Shown: piece after piece, positions 1 through 10,378 of the stretch
Layout of the letters: each line of letters opens with the position of its first letter
Position numbering within the stretch: the first letter of the stretch is position 1
DNA from: Treponema sp.
GTDB lineage: Bacteria; Spirochaetota; Spirochaetia; Treponematales; Breznakiellaceae
Length of the DNA stretch: 64,000 bases
NCBI GenBank assembly: GCA_012517385.1
Contig: JAAYUZ010000053.1
Location: forward strand, 16,368 to 80,367
Reading direction: 5' to 3'
Translations under genes and position numbers: made by a program
The notes under the pieces: model-generated
The model's input: only the letters and a program-made list of their open reading frames with translations
What the model was told of the DNA's origin: nothing
Databases searched by the model: none

Positions 1-1
1 A

Positions 2-1045
2 GGCGGCGGGGTAATTATCTCTGATGCAGCGGCGGAGCTGAGGGCCTTTGTCGAGCGGCTCAAGGCTCCTGCGGCGTTAAGCCTCATGGGTAAGGGGGCC
101 CTTCCCTTTGACCATCCTTTAAATACGGGGATGATCGGTATGCATGGGTCTGTAGCCAGTAACAGGGCAATTCAGAAAGCTGATCTTGTCATTGCCGTTG
201 GGGCCCGTTTCTCTGACCGGGTGGTGAGTAAGGCCGATAAGTTTGCGGTGGACGCAAAAATCCTCCACATTGATATAGATCCGGCGGAGATAAACAAAAA
301 TGTAAAGTCCGAACACTGGATCATTGGGGATATTAAACGGGTTCTCGGGGAACTGTTAACCCATATTCCGGAACGGACAGAAAATGAATGGAACGGCGAT
401 GTGGCTGAATTAAAGAAGATTGTACCCGAAGCCCACAGCAGACCGGTGCCACTGCATCCAAAGGCTCTTATTGAAGCGGTGGCAAAACGGATGGGCGAGG
501 ATGTCATTGTGGCCACCGATGTGGGCCAGCATCAGATGTGGACCGCCCAGTTCTATCCGCTGAACCGGCCGCGGGCCTTCCTTACCTCAGGAGGCCTGGG
601 AACCATGGGCTGCGGTATGGGCCTCGCGATTGGTGCCAAGATGGCCAATCCCCAGCGGCCGGTGGTCCTCTTTACCGGTGACGGCTCCTTCCGTATGAAC
701 TGTGCTGAAATGGCCACTGCCTTTAATTACCATCTCCCCATACTGATTGTTATCCTTAATAACCGCGTTCTGGGGATGGTGCGCCAGTGGCAGACCCTCT
801 TTTATGATGAGCGGTATGCGGAGACCAACCTTCAGAGGCCACCGGATTTTGTAAAACTTGCAAGTGCCTATGGCCTTATGGGTGCCCGGGCAGAAACGGA
901 AGCTCAATTCCTGGAAGCCCTGGACAAGGCGCTGGCAGAACTGGCAGAGGGGAGGGCTGCCCTCATCGAGGCTATCATCGATATGGATGAACAGGTGCTC
1001 CCCATGGTACCCGGAGGCAAGGCTATCGACGACATGATCCTGTAA
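2..1045 (+). CDS. ilvB: Acetolactate synthase large subunit, 3' portion (5' end lies outside the window)
   Basis: Frame 2 is open from base 2 (GGVIISDAAAELRAFVERLKAPAALSLMGKGALPFDHPLNTGMIGMHG...). ThDP-binding region GDGSFRMNCAEMATAFNYHLPILIVILNNRVLGMVRQWQ is typical of AHAS large subunits. Confidence 0.93.
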   Translation, partial: GGGVIISDAAAELRAFVERLKAPAALSLMGKGALPFDHPLNTGMIGMHGSVASNRAIQKADLVIAVGARFSDRVVSKADKFAVDAKILHIDIDPAEINKNVKSEHWIIGDIKRVLGELLTHIPERTENEWNGDVAELKKIVPEAHSRPVPLHPKALIEAVAKRMGEDVIVATDVGQHQMWTAQFYPLNRPRAFLTSGGLGTMGCGMGLAIGAKMANPQRPVVLFTGDGSFRMNCAEMATAFNYHLPILIVILNNRVLGMVRQWQTLFYDERYAETNLQRPPDFVKLASAYGLMGARAETEAQFLEALDKALAELAEGRAALIEAIIDMDEQVLPMVPGGKAIDDMIL

Positions 1046-1061
1046 GTGATATAAAGGGAGC

Positions 1062-2291
1062 ATGAATCCTGCTGTCATAAAGGCCATACTTATCGCTGTC
1101 GTAAGCCTCTCTTACGGCTTTTCGCTTCTTGTCAGTATTCTTAATGTGAATCATATCCGCCCGGGAATTGACCCTTCCCTGGCGGATTTTATTGATGAGC
1201 AGAAGTACCGTTCCCTGCTTGCATACAACAGGGAAAAGAGCCTTCTGGGTATAGGGGAGGGGCTTCTTTCCTTCCTGGCCCTGCTTATGTTCCTTATGCT
1301 CGATGGTCCCGGCCGGCTCGATGCTGCCCTGGCAGGCTTTGTGGGCTCACACCGTCTGCGGGCCATCCTTTTTTTCGGAATTCTTTCCCTTGCTTCCGGT
1401 ATCCTCTCCCTTCCCTTTTCCTTATACCACGATTTTTCCCTCGAAGCCCGGTATGGCTTTAACACAAAAACCATCGGCCTCTACTTCAGCGACATGATAA
1501 AGGGCCTTGTGCTCGGTGCCATTTTTGGAGGCGGTATTCTCTATGTGCTTCTATTGTGCATCGATTCCTTTGGACCGTCCTTCTGGTTCATCTTTGGTGC
1601 CTTTCTGTTTCTGGTCACCCTTGCCCTGTCGACCCTCTATACCAGCCTGATACTCCCCCTCTTTAACAAACTGACGCCCCTGGAGGAGGGAGAATTAAGG
1701 TCCGCCATAGAGAAACTGGCCCAGGATACCCAATTTCCCCTCTCCGGTATCTATGTGATGAACGCAAGCAAACGGAGCAGAAAAAGCAACGCCTTCTTTT
1801 CCGGACTGGGTCGGTTCAAGAAAATAGTTCTTTTTGACACCCTCATAAGCCAGCATCCGGTTGATGAAATTACCGCGGTTCTGGCCCATGAAATAGGCCA
1901 CTACAAAGGGCACCATATTCCCTACAGCAACATCCTCTCAGCCCTGTCTATTTTTGTTACCATGGCTCTCTTTTCTCTGCTTGTCGGGTCCCGGTCCCTT
2001 TCACAGGCCCTGGGGGCAGCGCAGCTCCAGGTGCACATCAACCTCTTAGCCTTCTTCCTCCTCTATGAGCCCCTTTCGCTGCTCATGAATATGGCCACCA
2101 ATGGGATTAGCCGCCGTTTTGAGTTCCAGGCCGATGCCTTTGCCGGCCATGCCGTTTCCGCCGAAACCATGAAACGGGCCCTGAAGCGGCTCTTTGCGGA
2201 TAACCTGTCGGACCTGTACCCGCACCCGCTGCATGTCTTTGTAAACTATTCCCATCCGCCCCTCATGGCCCGGCTTAAAGCCCTGGATTGA
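1062..2291 (+). CDS. M48 family metallopeptidase (Ste24/CAAX-protease-like membrane protease)
   Basis: Multiple TM segments plus zinc motif AHEIGHYKGHH and downstream FEFQADAFA. Confidence 0.9.
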   Translation: MNPAVIKAILIAVVSLSYGFSLLVSILNVNHIRPGIDPSLADFIDEQKYRSLLAYNREKSLLGIGEGLLSFLALLMFLMLDGPGRLDAALAGFVGSHRLRAILFFGILSLASGILSLPFSLYHDFSLEARYGFNTKTIGLYFSDMIKGLVLGAIFGGGILYVLLLCIDSFGPSFWFIFGAFLFLVTLALSTLYTSLILPLFNKLTPLEEGELRSAIEKLAQDTQFPLSGIYVMNASKRSRKSNAFFSGLGRFKKIVLFDTLISQHPVDEITAVLAHEIGHYKGHHIPYSNILSALSIFVTMALFSLLVGSRSLSQALGAAQLQVHINLLAFFLLYEPLSLLMNMATNGISRRFEFQADAFAGHAVSAETMKRALKRLFADNLSDLYPHPLHVFVNYSHPPLMARLKALD

Positions 2292-2313
2292 TAATTACTA
2301 AGAAAAAGAAGGG

Positions 2314-4233
2314 TTATTTGATTGTTTTCTTTTCGCTGGAGATTACCTTTCCTGATTCATCGATAATCTGGAACAGGTACTCTCCAGGGGCTGCACGGAT
2401 AGAATAACGTCCATTGGAAGGTATGGAATACAGTTGTCCAACAACCAAAGGATAGGTTCTAAAAAGCCGTATTTTATACCTGTTTGGATCATAGAAAAGC
2501 TTACCCTGTAATGTTCCTTTCTTAAAGCCGCTTATTCTTGTAATGGTGTTTTCCATGATATCGCTTACGAGCAGATTTCCTTCAATATCAAATGCTAGTC
2601 CGCCGGTTTGGGTGAATCCTGTGGCAATAACCTCTTTTCTTTTGGAACGGATGTCTATTTTTCTTATTTCTGTTCCTCCTGTTGTATAGATATTTCCGTC
2701 GTTTCCAATAGCAATGTACATGCCTCCGCAGCCTGGCAGGGTTTCACGCTTCCCGTTAGTATATATTATCGTGATATCTTCACCGGAAAAGGGGGCGCTG
2801 AATTTTCCGCCCCGAGGAGCGCCGCCGGTTGTTATATAGAGATTACCTGTCTTGTCCATAGCCATAGATTGTGGATATATCAGGCCAGTATGCAGGGTTG
2901 TTATGCGTAAGTCTTTTTCGATCCTTTTTATAGTTCCTTCAAGGGTATTTGACACTAGCAGATTTCCATCCCTATCCTGAATAATGCCGCAGGCCGCAAA
3001 ATTACTGATAAAAATAGGAGCATCCATCCCTTTGATAATCCCTTCAGGCGGAACGTATTTAAGATGCAGTTTGTCAGGATTTACAGTTTCAGATTCCGTT
3101 GCGTATATCGTATGTTGTTCGGTGATTAAAAGATGGGACAAGGGCGGAGAAAATGACCAATAGTGGAACCATAACTGGCATGTCCCATCGGGATATACCA
3201 GAGTAACATTGGCGCCATCATCGTTGGCTACCGCCAGTTCTCCGTTAATGGAAAAAGCCATGGCGATAGGTGAAACAAGACCATTACCCTTAATAATTTC
3301 TCTTGATTGTCCGGTACGAACATTGAAAGCTATAATTCCGCCCTTCAGGTGCTGCCCGCCGATAAGTTCCTGCGTCTCAGGCAGGTATTTTATTCCTGAT
3401 AGCCCCTCATCGGGTGTTTCACCAAGCAGGCTTACCTTGTAGTCTGGATTGATTTTATAAATCTTTTTTCCATGTACTGAATACAGGTTTCCTTCCTCAT
3501 CGCCTGTCAGGCCATTGTAGCCAGTGTTCCCCGTATCATCTATAAAAAATTTCTGTTCAAGGCTTCTCGTAAGGGGTGAAAATTCAAAACCAAACCGTTC
3601 GGTCATTAGAATAATTCGTCCGTCGGAGCTTTCATATATGTTGGTTATATAGGGCATCTGGTCATACAGCACTTCAGTCTGGCCTGTTTCGTCAATGTGC
3701 AGAAGTTTTGAAAAGTGAACGAGATATATACTACCGTCATGGCGAAGCAGCAGTTTCCTTCCTGGGCTAAAATCTATTTCATCAACAGTATAAAGGGTTT
3801 GCATCTGGCCGGAAGAGGTAATTTTAATAACCTTTCCGTTGATTGCCTGGTATGCATACAGCGTATTGTCCGCACTAACAGCGCATGCATTGAATGCAAT
3901 ATTATCAAGGTATACTTCTTTTTCCCCTTCCAGTGTTATTTTGTATAAGCGGTTTTCCCGAAGCGCCATACAATATATGTCACCCTGCGGTGTAAGAATG
4001 AGTTCAATAGGCATATTAAAACCAGGGCTGCCGATAAAGGTTTCTGCTTTGTACCCTTTAACCATTTTAATATGCGGGGCGATTTGTAAGGTTCCCACGG
4101 GTCTTAATGGCGGTACAGTTGTTTCTCCAATCTTTAGTCTTTGGGGATTATGTTCTTCTCATCCTGCCGTGAAGGTAATAAAAAGAATATAAATGATAAC
4201 AATAAGTGTTCTTATTTTTGAAAAAGACGTCAT
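2314..4233 (-). pseudogene. NHL/SMP-30-like beta-propeller lipoprotein with an in-frame UGA at the lipobox cysteine codon
   Basis: AAGGAGGT SD (4241-4248, minus strand) 7 nt before ATG at 4233. Translation MTSFSKIRTLIVIIYILFITFTAG-*-EEHNPQRLKIGETTVPP continues in the same frame into the 594-aa ORF 2314..4098. The TGA is at 4159-4161. Confidence 0.8.
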
Positions 4234-4324
4234 ATAAAAGACCTCCTTAAGGATAGTCTATTGTTAAGTATAGGGTATTTCCTTTCATGTTGCATTAAAA
4301 TGACCCTTCTGGCATGATGTAACC

Positions 4325-5146
4325 ATGCTCCCTATCTCCCAATTAGACCCTCATATAGCCCAGGGTATCCGCTATGTCCTTATGGATATTGATGACACCC
4401 TTACGCAGCGGGGCAAATTGCTCGATTCCTCCTATACTGCCCTGTGGAGACTCCACAAGGCTGGCCTTGTGGTGATTCCTGTTACCGGACGCCCCGCAGG
4501 CTGGTGCGACCTGATAGCCCGGCAGTGGCCGGTGGATGCGGTGATTGGTGAGAATGGGGCTCTGGTGTTCTGGGAAGAACCCGCTACCCAGCCGGGGGGC
4601 ATTCCGGTGCTTAAACAGCGCTTTCATCCTGAGGCGGTGAGGAACAATGATGGCCGGCTCAGCCTTATTCAGGAGAGGGTCCTTCAGCTTGATAGCCGCC
4701 TCAGGCTTGCAAAGGACCAGCCCTATCGGCTCTTTGATGTGGCCATCGATTTTGCCGAAGAGGAGCCGGTGCTCCCCCTTGAACTGGCTGTGCAGGCTGC
4801 GGACCTTGCAAAAAGCCTTGGCGGACGGGCTAAAGTTTCATCAATCCATGTGAACATCTGGATGGGAACCTATGACAAGCTTTCCATGGCGGAGCTTTTT
4901 CTGCGGGAACAGTTACGCTGGGACCCGATGCGGGAACGGCACCAGGTGCTCTTTGTTGGCGATTCCCCCAACGACGAGCCCATGTTCGCTGCCTTTCTCC
5001 ATTCCTGCGCGGTAGCCAACATCACCAAATATACCCATCTTATAAAGCAGCCTCCCGCCTATGTTTCGAACGCCGACTGCGGCGATGGGTTTGCGGAAAT
5101 TGTCGATCGTCTGCTGGTGCTGCGGTCAGAACAGGGAACATATTGA
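4325..5146 (+). CDS. HAD-superfamily (IIB-like) hydrolase
   Basis: DIDDTLTQ N-terminal motif, VTGRPAGW, and C-terminal VGDSPNDEPMFA. Confidence 0.88.
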   Translation: MLPISQLDPHIAQGIRYVLMDIDDTLTQRGKLLDSSYTALWRLHKAGLVVIPVTGRPAGWCDLIARQWPVDAVIGENGALVFWEEPATQPGGIPVLKQRFHPEAVRNNDGRLSLIQERVLQLDSRLRLAKDQPYRLFDVAIDFAEEEPVLPLELAVQAADLAKSLGGRAKVSSIHVNIWMGTYDKLSMAELFLREQLRWDPMRERHQVLFVGDSPNDEPMFAAFLHSCAVANITKYTHLIKQPPAYVSNADCGDGFAEIVDRLLVLRSEQGTY

Positions 5147-5853
5147 TGAAATCCAGGGGTAATGCTGGTAACGGCAAAGCCGACCGGCCCTGGCGGCTCC
5201 CCCAGGGTATGCAGATCCTCTATGAGGATGGGGATCTTATCGTAGTCTTTAAGCCCGCAGGGCTTCTTTCCGTAGCCGCCGGCGGCGAAAAGAACAGAAC
5301 CGCCTATTGGATATTGAATGAGTACCTGCAGCGCCGCGGTATACGGCAACAGGTGGCGGTGGTGCATCGGCTCGACAGGGATACCTCCGGGGTAATGCTT
5401 TTTGCCAAATCGGCAGCCATGAAGAAGGCTCTGATGGATAACTGGGATGAACTCGTGCTGGAGCGGCACTATGTGGCGGTGGTAGAGGGCTCAGTTACCG
5501 ATAAGGAGGGGACTATCGATATACCTCTGGCTGAAGATGCCCGGGGCAGGGTAGTGCCCGCACCCTCCGGCCGGGGCCAGCGGGCAGTTACCCATTGGAA
5601 CGTGCTGCGGAGCGGAAGCCGCTACAGCCTCCTTTCCCTGGAACTCGAGACCGGCCGGCGGAACCAGATTCGGGTCCATTGCGCGGCTATTGGGCATCCG
5701 GTTGCGGGGGACGAAAAGTCCGGCAGCCGCAGCAATCCCCTGGGGAGGCTTGGGCTGCATGCGGAGCAGATTAAGTTCATCCACCCCCGCACCAGGGAAG
5801 TCATGGATTTTTCTGTACCAGCCCCATCGAATTTTACAGCTGTAATACAGTAA
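5143..5853 (+). CDS. RluA-family pseudouridine synthase
   Basis: VVHRLDRDTSGVMLFAKS motif, ETGRRNQIRVH, and HPVAGDEKSG. Overlaps the preceding gene by 4 nt. Confidence 0.93.
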   Translation: MMKSRGNAGNGKADRPWRLPQGMQILYEDGDLIVVFKPAGLLSVAAGGEKNRTAYWILNEYLQRRGIRQQVAVVHRLDRDTSGVMLFAKSAAMKKALMDNWDELVLERHYVAVVEGSVTDKEGTIDIPLAEDARGRVVPAPSGRGQRAVTHWNVLRSGSRYSLLSLELETGRRNQIRVHCAAIGHPVAGDEKSGSRSNPLGRLGLHAEQIKFIHPRTREVMDFSVPAPSNFTAVIQ

Positions 5854-5957
5854 GGTTCTTTAAAAACTCAGGGACTGTTAAAAGAGCAGCTATAGATGTA
5901 TATCCACTGTTTTTCTTGAAATCCAGGTGAAATGTAGTAAAGTTATTAACGGAGGCA

Positions 5958-6452
5958 ATGTTGATGAAAAAGATAAGATTTTTTATGGTCCTTTGTGGTG
6001 TTTTGTTGGGAACAAACCTCTTTGCCCAGACGACTAAACAGGCAGACCCGCGGGTGGCAGCCATGCTGCAGGGAATGAATATTACATATACGGTTACGGA
6101 TAACGCAAATTATGAAATTGAGTATGACCTGGCTTCCGGCAGAACCCAATATGTTTATATCATGTCGGAAACTCAAAAATACCGGGGTATGGAGGTCCGT
6201 GAGATCTGGTCCAATGCGGGGGTTCTGCAGGAGGATCCGGAGCTGGACTTGCTCTATGCCCTTATGGAAGAATCGGGTACCAATAAAATCGGTGCCTGGG
6301 TACTCGAAGAACAGGATGATGGCATTCTCTTGTTTTATTCTATTAAAATCCCTGTTTCCCATACCCAGGAAGACCTGCGGCAATCCATTGCCTTTGCCGC
6401 AGAGGTAGCCGACAGCTGGGAGACAGACCTTTTCGAAGATGATGTAAATTAG
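5958..6452 (+). CDS. Small exported protein of unknown function (possibly YbjN/chaperone-like fold)
   Basis: Signal peptide MLMKKIRFFMVLCGVLLGTNLFAQ; SD-like ggagg upstream; C-terminal LRQSIAFAAEVADSWETDLFE weakly recalls YbjN-like proteins. Confidence 0.7.
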   Translation: MLMKKIRFFMVLCGVLLGTNLFAQTTKQADPRVAAMLQGMNITYTVTDNANYEIEYDLASGRTQYVYIMSETQKYRGMEVREIWSNAGVLQEDPELDLLYALMEESGTNKIGAWVLEEQDDGILLFYSIKIPVSHTQEDLRQSIAFAAEVADSWETDLFEDDVN

Positions 6453-6489
6453 TATAAAGTTGTTGGCTATCCTGGGATGGGGGTATCTC

Positions 6490-6526
6490 TACAAAAAGCG
6501 CCCCGCTTGATGGGGCGCTTTTTGTA
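6490..6526. terminator. Bidirectional intrinsic terminator
   Basis: tacaaaaagcgcccc-gcttgat-ggggcgctttttgta: 15-bp stem with A-tract and T-tract flanks between convergent genes. Confidence 0.93.
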
Positions 6527-6531
6527 ATTCC

Positions 6532-7305
6532 CTAGTCCTTCCAGGGGAAGATGAAGCTGCGGAATGAGCGGGTGCCGGTTTTTTCCCGGTCCTCGGCGAG
6601 GAGTTCCTCCCAGGGGATGTGCCGGCGGTTTGCATCAGGGTGGGCTTCGAGCCAGTCATACTTAAGGAGCCGCAAGCGGAGGGCTTCGTCTAAAAAGAGG
6701 AGGATGCCCGCCGGCCCCGGGGCGAGAAAGGCCAGAAACAGCGACAGGGCAAAAATGACCGTGTTGTGTAAAAACACAAAGAGACTGAAGCCGGGGTTAT
6801 CAAAAAAGAGGATAAAACTTTTTTTCAGTATCTTGCCGGTTTTCTTATCCAGACGGGCCCGGATCGGCAGAATGTACTGGAAGGCCATCAATATAATTAC
6901 GAGGGTCCAGAACACTAATGATGCCGCAAAGAGCCCCACCATGGTGCCAAGTTTTGCATAGAAGGGGAGCGCGACGTAGGCCAGGAGCAGCCAGAAGAGG
7001 GCTGCCAGGCTTAGAAGGATGGCTGTCGGGATGCCTTCTTTAAGGTTAGCAAAAAAATCGGTAAAACCAAAGCTGCCATAATCAGAAATGGACTTAACCG
7101 AAAGGGCTGTCGCCACAAGGTACAGGACGCACCAGAAGGTCCCGAGGATGATCACCGCCAGAGCCAGAAGCGGTATGTCTGCGAGGACCGTGGGCAGCAA
7201 AATCGGTATGGCTGCGGAAAGGACGAAGCCAAGATTCACCAGGGCAATTCTGAACAGGTTGTCCCAGAGGTCAAAAAAGGTTTTCTTGATAAGGAATCCG
7301 ATCAT
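6532..7305 (-). CDS. Polytopic membrane protein (YesL/DUF624-like)
   Basis: Several hydrophobic segments. The ATG at 7305 (MIGFLIKKTFFDLWDNLFRIALVNLGFV) is preferred over 7344. Confidence 0.65.
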   Translation of the reverse strand: MIGFLIKKTFFDLWDNLFRIALVNLGFVLSAAIPILLPTVLADIPLLALAVIILGTFWCVLYLVATALSVKSISDYGSFGFTDFFANLKEGIPTAILLSLAALFWLLLAYVALPFYAKLGTMVGLFAASLVFWTLVIILMAFQYILPIRARLDKKTGKILKKSFILFFDNPGFSLFVFLHNTVIFALSLFLAFLAPGPAGILLFLDEALRLRLLKYDWLEAHPDANRRHIPWEELLAEDREKTGTRSFRSFIFPWKD

Positions 7306-7347
7306 GGGTTTACTATACGTAACAAGCGAGAATTGGTCCAGCACTCA

Positions 7348-7376
7348 TTGACGAAGAGCTCTGAGAAACGTATTAT
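7348..7376 (+). promoter_or_regulatory. Sigma70-like promoter upstream of the FMN riboswitch
   Basis: TTGACG - 17 nt - TATTAT, ending 11 nt before the riboswitch P1 stem. Confidence 0.6.
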
Positions 7377-7387
7377 ATAATCGGACA

Positions 7388-7541
7388 GATTTTCAGGGTC
7401 GGGTGAGTTCATCAGGTTGTATCAAGTTGATGAATGATTCCCTACCGGCGGTATAGCCCGCGACTTGGCTGTTGTTATCCAATGGCCGACTGAACCGGTG
7501 AAACTCCGGTGCCGACGGTATAGTCCGGATGAAAGAAAATC
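7388..7541 (+). ncRNA. FMN riboswitch (RFN element)
   Basis: Conserved RFN blocks: cagggtcgggtg, attccctaccggcggta-tagcccgcga, gaaccggtgaaactccggtgccgacggta-tagtccggatgaaaga; closing stem gattttc/gaaaatc. Confidence 0.95.
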
Positions 7542-7597
7542 GAGGGAAGAAGGTGCCGGCCGGGCCTTCATAATAGCCCATCATTTTCGAACAAATG

Positions 7598-7629
7598 ACG
7601 CCCTGGATATCATCCGGGGCGTTTTTTTT
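7598..7629 (+). terminator. Intrinsic terminator forming the riboswitch expression platform
   Basis: acgccctggat-atc-atccggggcgt followed by a run of T; 11-bp stem (one G-U) just upstream of rfuA. Confidence 0.9.
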
Positions 7630-7664
7630 GCCCCGGAACGTATATCCTATGTTGGAGGTTTCCT

Positions 7665-8798
7665 ATGAAGAAGGTGGAAACAGTCTTGAGCAGTTCTGGA
7701 GCCCATAGGCAAGTTAAAAGGGGTTTTGGTTCCCTGGTTTTCAGGGTAGCCCTTTTTGCGCTGCTGTCTGCAGCGGGCAGTGGGTACGTTTTCGCTGGCG
7801 GCGGGGCTGAGAAGAGTGGCAGTTCCCAGACTGCTGGGCAGAACCTGGCGGGGAAGGGCGAGTCCCTGGTGGTCTTTGTCCCCGGGGTTGTCTCTGGCAG
7901 TCCTATCTATGAAATGCTCGTAGCGGGAGTTCAAAAAGCGGTGGATGAAAAACCCGGCAGTACCGTCAAGGTGGTAGAGGGGGGCTTTAACCAGGCAGAA
8001 TGGGAATCAAAAATCACGAGTCTCGCCGCAAGCGGGGTGTATCAGCTTATCATTTCTTCCAATCCTGCCATGCCGGCTATCTGCCAATCCGTGGCCGCAA
8101 AGTTTCCAAAGCAGAAATTTCTGCTCTTTGACGGCCATCTGGAGGGGAATCCTCAGATCTATACCCTCCGGTATAACCAGCGGGAACAGGCCTATCTGGC
8201 AGGCTATATCGCTGCCCTGGTGGCTCAACAGGCTGGGGGTGCAAAAAAACTCGGCCTTGTGGCGGGACAGGAGTACCCTGCGATGAACGACATCATTTTC
8301 CCCGGTTACCTGCAGGGAGCCCGGGCGGTGGACCGCGCCTTCTCGGTGGATTTCCGTGTGGTGGGCAACTGGTACGATGCGGGTAAGGGCAGCGAGCTTG
8401 CGGCCAGTATGATCCGGGAAGGGGCAAAGGTAATACTCCCTATTGCCGGCGGGGCCAACCAGGGGGTCATTCAGGCTGCCTCTGACGGCGGGGCCAAGGT
8501 GGTCTGGTTCGATGTCAATGGCTATGGGATAAAACCGGGGGTCGTAGTCGGCAGTGCTATCCTGAAACAGGACAGGGCTGCCTATGAAAAGACCAGATTG
8601 TACCTGGAGGGCAAACTGCCCTTCGGCAAGGCTGAGCTGGTCGGAGTGGCCGACGGCTATGTGGACTTTGTCGATGATGATCCGGCCTACATCGCCGCGG
8701 TCAGCGAGACTGTCCGGAAACAGCAGGCCGAACTGGTCACCCGGCTCCGGAAAGGGGCCCTTACGCTCCGGGAGGATGGGACCGAAGTCCGGAAATAA
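7665..8798 (+). CDS. rfuA: BMP/PnrA-family substrate-binding protein, probable riboflavin-binding RfuA
   Basis: BMP-family features (FVPGVVSGSPIYEMLVAGVQ, LVAGQEYPAMNDIIFPGYLQGA); located directly behind an FMN riboswitch and followed by an ATPase and two permeases, as in treponemal RfuABCD. Confidence 0.85.
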   Translation: MKKVETVLSSSGAHRQVKRGFGSLVFRVALFALLSAAGSGYVFAGGGAEKSGSSQTAGQNLAGKGESLVVFVPGVVSGSPIYEMLVAGVQKAVDEKPGSTVKVVEGGFNQAEWESKITSLAASGVYQLIISSNPAMPAICQSVAAKFPKQKFLLFDGHLEGNPQIYTLRYNQREQAYLAGYIAALVAQQAGGAKKLGLVAGQEYPAMNDIIFPGYLQGARAVDRAFSVDFRVVGNWYDAGKGSELAASMIREGAKVILPIAGGANQGVIQAASDGGAKVVWFDVNGYGIKPGVVVGSAILKQDRAAYEKTRLYLEGKLPFGKAELVGVADGYVDFVDDDPAYIAAVSETVRKQQAELVTRLRKGALTLREDGTEVRK

Positions 8799-8800
8799 AC

Positions 8801-10378
8801 ATGGAAATTATCCTGCGGAATGTGTCCAAGTATTTTCCCTCCAATGGGGTTCAGGCCCTTTCCGGGGCCCATTTTGAGCTCCGGCCAGGGGAAATACATG
8901 CCCTCCTGGGGGAAAATGGGGCCGGGAAATCGACCCTGATGCACATTCTCGCGGGACATCTGGAAATGACCACCGGGGAGCTTCTTGTGGATGGTATTCC
9001 CCGTACCTTTACCAGTCCAGGCTCAGCCCTCCAGACCGGTATCGGCATGGTGCGGCAGCACCCGGTCCTGGTCCCAGGCTTTTCCCTCTGGGAAGATGCC
9101 CTGCTCGGGCTCCCCGGGCCGCCCCTGGCACCGCTGAATGCCCGCCTTGGTCGGCGTCGTTTTCAGGACCTTTCTGACCGCTGGGGCTTTGATCTGGATG
9201 CAAGCACAAAAACCGAGCACTTGACCATAAGCCAGCGTCAGAAGGCATCGGTACTGACACTGCTGCTTCATCAAGTCCAATGTATCATTCTGGATGAACC
9301 CACGGCGGTGCTGACCCCCATAGAAACGGAGCGGCTTTTTTCATTACTGCTGAAACTCCGTTCCGACGGGCTGTCTATCGTGCTCATTTCTCATAAACTG
9401 GAAGAAACCCTGTCAGTGGCAGACCGGCTTACCATACTCCGTCAGGGGAAAAGTGTTGCAACGCGGCTCACCAATGAAACAAATACCGAAGAATTAACCC
9501 AACTCATGTTCGGTGATGCCTTTGAGCAATCTAATGCATCTATGTCTTTTTTGCATGTTGTTCCTGCCGTCCAGGAAGAGCCCATATTGATGGTGGACCA
9601 TCTTTCGGTAGCACAAAAAGAACTGGCCCATCTGCGGGACCTTTCATTTTCAGTACATAAAGGCGAGGTCTATGGGATTGCGGGTGTCCGGGACAGCGGA
9701 CTTGAGACCCTGGAACTGACAATCACCGGGTTTGTAAAACCCCTAGCAGGCAGAATCTTGCTGAATGGCCGAGCTGTAGAACACCAGGGGCCTCTGGCGT
9801 TCCGCCGTGCGGGGGCCGCCTATGTCAGTGCGGATCGTCTTGGCCGTGCCATCGCATTAAAATTGCCGATTATCGATTCTCTTATAGTTCATGCCCATCG
9901 ACGTTTTGTAAAAAATCGTTTCCTGTGGCCAAGATTCCTTGACCTTAAGGCGATCCGGTCCTGGGCTCGAAATATTTTTGGGTTAAGCAACATACAGGGA
10001 AGTCTGGATAGTCCTGCGGAGGCCTTTTCGGGAGGTCAGCTGCAGCGGCTCATTTTAGCCCGTGAATTTGCAGAAGCTGCCCCGCTCTTTGTTCTGGCTG
10101 AGCCGGGCTGGGGGTTGGATGCCGCGGGCAAGGTGCTGCTCCAGGAGCGGCTTGATGTATATCTTAAAAATGGCGGTACGGTTCTGCTTTTTTCTACCGA
10201 TGTGGATGAACTGCTTCAGTTTTCTTCACATATTATGGTGATACGGGATGGGCGAAATGTACTTGAATTGGATGTTCCGGAAGATGAACATCTGCGCCAT
10301 ATGCTGAAATCACAGATCTCCGCTGCCATGGTTGGAACTGGGGTTCCGCAGGAAACTATCCGGGAGGTTCAGGTATGA
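8801..10378 (+). CDS. rfuB: ABC transporter ATP-binding protein with two ABC domains (RfuB-like)
   Basis: Walker A GENGAGKS, EAFSGGQLQRLILARE signature in the second domain, tandem ABC architecture of the BMP/sugar-type family. Confidence 0.87.
   Translation: MEIILRNVSKYFPSNGVQALSGAHFELRPGEIHALLGENGAGKSTLMHILAGHLEMTTGELLVDGIPRTFTSPGSALQTGIGMVRQHPVLVPGFSLWEDALLGLPGPPLAPLNARLGRRRFQDLSDRWGFDLDASTKTEHLTISQRQKASVLTLLLHQVQCIILDEPTAVLTPIETERLFSLLLKLRSDGLSIVLISHKLEETLSVADRLTILRQGKSVATRLTNETNTEELTQLMFGDAFEQSNASMSFLHVVPAVQEEPILMVDHLSVAQKELAHLRDLSFSVHKGEVYGIAGVRDSGLETLELTITGFVKPLAGRILLNGRAVEHQGPLAFRRAGAAYVSADRLGRAIALKLPIIDSLIVHAHRRFVKNRFLWPRFLDLKAIRSWARNIFGLSNIQGSLDSPAEAFSGGQLQRLILAREFAEAAPLFVLAEPGWGLDAAGKVLLQERLDVYLKNGGTVLLFSTDVDELLQFSSHIMVIRDGRNVLELDVPEDEHLRHMLKSQISAAMVGTGVPQETIREVQV

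Noticed and set aside
4090-4158. Possible SECIS element downstream of the UGA at 4159
   Set aside because: Only a short CCAA/UUGG stem with a 10-nt loop is visible. It is too weak to claim, so Sec recoding is left as a hypothesis.
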